From UBA2632 sp964452155 (GTDB lineage Bacteria > Bacteroidota > Bacteroidia > Bacteroidales > Dysgonomonadaceae): DNA of 8,703 nucleotides. Of this stretch, positions 6,708 to 8,703 are shown in pieces (within the stretch, counting starts at the first letter, position 1; every line of letters starts with the position of its first letter). Both the position numbers and the translations under genes were made by a program. The notes beneath the pieces are model-generated. The model did not search any database. It saw only the letters and a list, made by a program, of their open reading frames with translations, and was not told the DNA's origin. The stretch spans positions 1-8,703 of the forward strand of contig CAYVLC010000110.1 in the NCBI GenBank assembly GCA_964452155.1, in the 5' to 3' direction.

Positions 6708-7940
6708 ATGGTTTTAAATTATATTTGGATTGGCTTTTTTCTTATCGCTTTTGTGGTGGCGCTTATAAAACTCATTTTCTTGGGTGATGTAGGTATATTC
6801 ACAGAAATAATGAACTCTACATTCGATACTGCAAAACTTGGATTCGAAATTTCGCTGGGCCTTACAGGGGTGCTTTCGCTCTGGTTGGGCATCATGAAGA
6901 TTGGTGAACGTGGGGGTATGATTAATGTTTTCTCGCGTGCTGCAGCACCCCTATTTACTAAACTCTTTCCTGATATCCCCAAGGGTCATCCAGCTTCAGC
7001 CTCTATCCTGATGAATATTTCTGCCAATATGTTGGGGCTAGATAATGCCGCCACTCCCTTTGGACTAAAAGCAATGGACGAGCTACAAAAGATAAATCTC
7101 AATAAAGACGAGGCATCCAATCCGATGATTATGTTTTTAGTCTTGAATGCATCTGGACTTACACTCATTCCAATAACAGTGATGGTGTATAGGGCACAAA
7201 TGGGAGCTGCCAACCCGTCAGATATTTTTATCCCTATCATGATGGCTACTTTTGTTGCTACACTGGTAGGAACATTGGCAGTGTGTATAAAACAAAAAAT
7301 CGATATATTCAATAAAGCCATAATAGGTTTTTTTGGTGGACTTGCTGCAATTATTGCTTTAACGGTGATGGTCTTTCAAAGCTTACCACAAGATCAAGTG
7401 AACATCGTTTCTAGCCTTGTAGCCAACATTATTCTATTTTGTATAATAGTTGCTTTTTTGATAAAAGGAATGAGGAGTAGAATAAATGTTTTCGACGCCT
7501 TTATTGATGGAGCAAAAGAAGGATTTCATACAGCTGTTAGAATTATACCTTATTTGATTGCACTCTTAGTGGGCATTGGAGTTTTTAGAGCTTCAGGAGC
7601 AATGGATTTTTTGATGGATGGCATGAAAGCTGTGGTAGGAGTATTTGGTGCCGACACACAATGGGTTGACGGAATGCCAACGGCCTTGATGAAACCACTA
7701 AGTGGAAGTGGAGCTAGAGGAATGATGATAGACACTATGAAAGAATTTGGAGCCGACTCATTTGCTGGACGATTATCGTCGGTTTTACAAGGTGCCACCG
7801 ACACTACTTTCTATATTGTTGCTGTTTACTACGGTGCTGTCAACATCAAAAACTCACGCTATACAGTTCCCTATGCGCTTTTGGCAGATTTGGCAGGCGT
7901 TGTAGCTGCCATATTTATAAGCTATCTGTTCTTTGCTTAA
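6708..7940 (+). CDS. spmAB: Fused spore maturation protein SpmA-SpmB (nucleoside-recognition/Gate domain membrane protein)
   Basis: This 410-residue integral membrane protein joins two proteins that are separate in Bacillus. Residues 1 to about 200 match SpmA, with the signature NMLGLDNAATPFGLKAM (107-123) and a preceding HPASASILMNISA. Residues from about 205 to 410 match SpmB, with DGAKEGFHTAVRIIPYL (267-283), MKPLSGSGARG (328-338) and GATDTTFYI (362-370). About eight or nine hydrophobic stretches are visible. Each half contains a Gate/nucleoside-recognition domain, a fold shared with nucleoside transporters and similar carriers. In Bacillus the pair is linked to spore-core dehydration. In this apparently non-sporulating lineage the role is unknown, and transport of a small solute is only an inference. 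No disruption is seen at the fusion point. ATG 6708 begins directly before the first membrane segment. ybeY follows after 48 bp on the same strand and is probably cotranscribed. Confidence 0.95.
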   Translation: MVLNYIWIGFFLIAFVVALIKLIFLGDVGIFTEIMNSTFDTAKLGFEISLGLTGVLSLWLGIMKIGERGGMINVFSRAAAPLFTKLFPDIPKGHPASASILMNISANMLGLDNAATPFGLKAMDELQKINLNKDEASNPMIMFLVLNASGLTLIPITVMVYRAQMGAANPSDIFIPIMMATFVATLVGTLAVCIKQKIDIFNKAIIGFFGGLAAIIALTVMVFQSLPQDQVNIVSSLVANIILFCIIVAFLIKGMRSRINVFDAFIDGAKEGFHTAVRIIPYLIALLVGIGVFRASGAMDFLMDGMKAVVGVFGADTQWVDGMPTALMKPLSGSGARGMMIDTMKEFGADSFAGRLSSVLQGATDTTFYIVAVYYGAVNIKNSRYTVPYALLADLAGVVAAIFISYLFFA

Positions 7941-7988
7941 CTATAGCGCTACGAAATGGACTTAAAAAAGACAATTTAACCGAACTTC

Positions 7989-8411
7989 ATGGAAATAATT
8001 TTTCAATCAGAGGGAGTAGAACATCCTCAAATAGACGAAAAGAAACTTACGAACTGGATAGAAAGTGTAGCAAAAAAATATAGCAAAGAGACAGGAGATA
8101 TCTCTTACCTATTTTGTGATGACGAGAAAATACTGGAAGTAAACCAAGAATATCTCAATCATGATTTCTATACAGACATCATCACATTCGATTATTCTGA
8201 AGGTAAAACGATATCAGGAGATATACTAATCAGTTTACAAACGGTCGAATCGAATTCACAAATGTATAAAACTGACTTTACCGAAGAGTTACACCGAGTG
8301 ATAATACATGGCATTCTCCACTTGTCTGGTTTAAATGATTTGACAGAAGAAGACGAAATAGCTATGCGCAAGGCTGAAAATAGCGCGTTGGAAATGTTGC
8401 TCACAAATTAG
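7989..8411 (+). CDS. ybeY: Endoribonuclease YbeY (16S rRNA maturation factor)
   Basis: This 140-residue protein is a full-length YbeY, a metal-dependent cytoplasmic RNase needed for 16S rRNA 3'-end maturation and ribosome quality control. The metal site is HGILHLSGLND (107-117), aligned with the usual HGxLHLxGYDH: His107 and His111 are kept, but the third ligand is Asp117 instead of His. The upstream conserved block is NQEYLNHDFYTDIITF (52-67). It keeps the TD pair (62-63), but the Arg that in E. coli is Arg59 is Leu56 here. From memory, both changes are typical of Bacteroidota YbeY, so I expect an active enzyme. ATG 7989 follows an A-rich stretch with a weak purine run (AAAAAAGA, 7964-7971). 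It lies 48 bp after spmAB, and no terminator is evident in that gap. In Bacteroides, ybeY is usually followed by mnmG. Confidence 0.97.
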   Translation: MEIIFQSEGVEHPQIDEKKLTNWIESVAKKYSKETGDISYLFCDDEKILEVNQEYLNHDFYTDIITFDYSEGKTISGDILISLQTVESNSQMYKTDFTEELHRVIIHGILHLSGLNDLTEEDEIAMRKAENSALEMLLTN

Positions 8412-8426
8412 CAAATTCCGAAAATA

Positions 8427-8463
8427 AGCTCCTTTACAGCCTTACTTCGTAGTAACCGTAAAG
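8427..8463 (+). terminator. Hairpin after ybeY, possible transcription terminator
   Basis: An inner perfect stem TTACT (8442-8446) / AGTAA (8451-8455) closes a TCGT loop. Across a small internal loop, outer arms CTTTAC (8432-8437) and GTAAAG (8458-8463) also pair. AGC (8427-8429) and the following GC can extend the stem past a bulge. The sequence after it (ATATGTTTCTT) is U-rich but not a continuous U-run. Its place, 15-50 nt after the ybeY stop, fits an inefficient terminator or an mRNA 3'-end stabiliser. Confidence 0.4.
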
Positions 8464-8607
8464 CTATATGTTTCTTAAAAGGCTACCACTCTCACAGAAA
8501 ACTGCTATACCTATTTATATTCTCAGCGTCCTTGTAAAAAAAAATATTTGTGGCCAAATAGGTTGTACTTGATAAGCTATTAACGTGAGTTCGGGATAAA
8601 AAAAAGG

Positions 8608-8638
8608 TTGTGACATAGACGTATTAATTGTATATTTA
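8608..8638 (+). promoter_or_regulatory. Candidate promoter reading out of the right edge
   Basis: TTG (8608-8610) is followed after 20 nt by TATATTTA (8631-8638). This matches the Bacteroides -33 TTG and differs from TAnnTTTG only in its last base, with spacing in the usual range. Transcription would start near 8645, leaving at least 58 nt of leader before the window ends. It is the best two-part promoter match I found in the window, which suggests the next gene is not wholly dependent on ybeY read-through. Confidence 0.45.
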
Positions 8639-8703
8639 TAGTTGATATTCAAACAAATAACAAACATTTTGCTCTATCATCACAACAGAACTGCACCAAT
8701 ATA

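Larger units (their letters stand above)
8412..8703. other. Intergenic region to the right edge, no credible gene
   Basis: No frame on either strand gives a plausible protein; a 33-codon minus frame from 8615 looks like chance. The stretch contains the post-ybeY hairpin, two A-tracts (8537-8545 and 8598-8605), and a candidate outward promoter near 8608-8638. The last 60 bases are A-rich and read like an untranslated leader. The next gene, possibly mnmG, would start beyond the window. Confidence 0.6.

Noticed and set aside
6719..7804. Minus-strand frames of 84-111 codons opposite spmAB
   Set aside because: They mirror the hydrophobic codons of SpmAB and have no independent support.
6708..7940. 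Evidence that the organism makes spores
   Set aside because: SpmA/SpmB homologues occur widely in non-spore-formers, and nothing else in the window relates to sporulation.
8517..8615. A 33-codon minus-strand frame starting at 8615
   Set aside because: It is short, spans a poly-A tract giving a Phe run, and has no family resemblance.
1..8703. CRISPR arrays, tRNA/rRNA genes, intact insertion sequences or defence systems
   Set aside because: I found no regularly spaced repeats, no tRNA-like cloverleaf, no transposase or integrase frame, and no known defence-family motifs.

Overview
The window looks like chromosomal DNA of a Bacteroidota member, most likely order Bacteroidales. It is A+T-leaning, several gene starts lie behind A/T-rich leaders without clear Shine-Dalgarno sequences, and promoter-like elements match the Bacteroides TAnnTTTG type. 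The proteins also carry features I associate with that phylum: a fused SpmA-SpmB protein, a YbeY with an Asp in place of the third metal-binding His, and a giant lipoprotein alpha-2-macroglobulin next to what looks like PBP1C. The genus cannot be fixed from the sequence.

The left two-thirds is read on the minus strand. From upstream to downstream it holds a membrane-anchored helix-hairpin-helix protein (6577-5828), a very large thioester-type alpha-2-macroglobulin lipoprotein (5728-137), and the first 26 codons of a membrane protein that leaves the window at base 1. The last is probably penicillin-binding protein 1C starting with TTG at 80. The macroglobulin and PBP1C form a well-known bacterial pair: the first is thought to trap proteases that breach the outer membrane, the second to repair peptidoglycan. 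Between them sits a perfect 28-bp palindrome (95-122) that resembles a dispersed repeat.

The right third is read on the plus strand. A divergent intergenic region (6578-6707) with candidate promoters on both strands and an operator-like palindrome leads into a fused SpmA/SpmB membrane protein (6708-7940), followed 48 bp later by the rRNA maturation endonuclease YbeY (7989-8411). The final 292 bp have no credible gene. They hold a hairpin after ybeY and a good promoter candidate reading out of the right edge, where mnmG would be expected from gene order remembered for Bacteroides.

I see no RNA gene, CRISPR array, intact insertion sequence or obvious foreign island. The window is mostly ordinary core chromosome. 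The items most worth a second look are the palindrome in the macroglobulin-PBP1C gap, the overlapping inverted repeats in the spmAB leader, the altered active-site positions of YbeY, and the 3' intergenic region.
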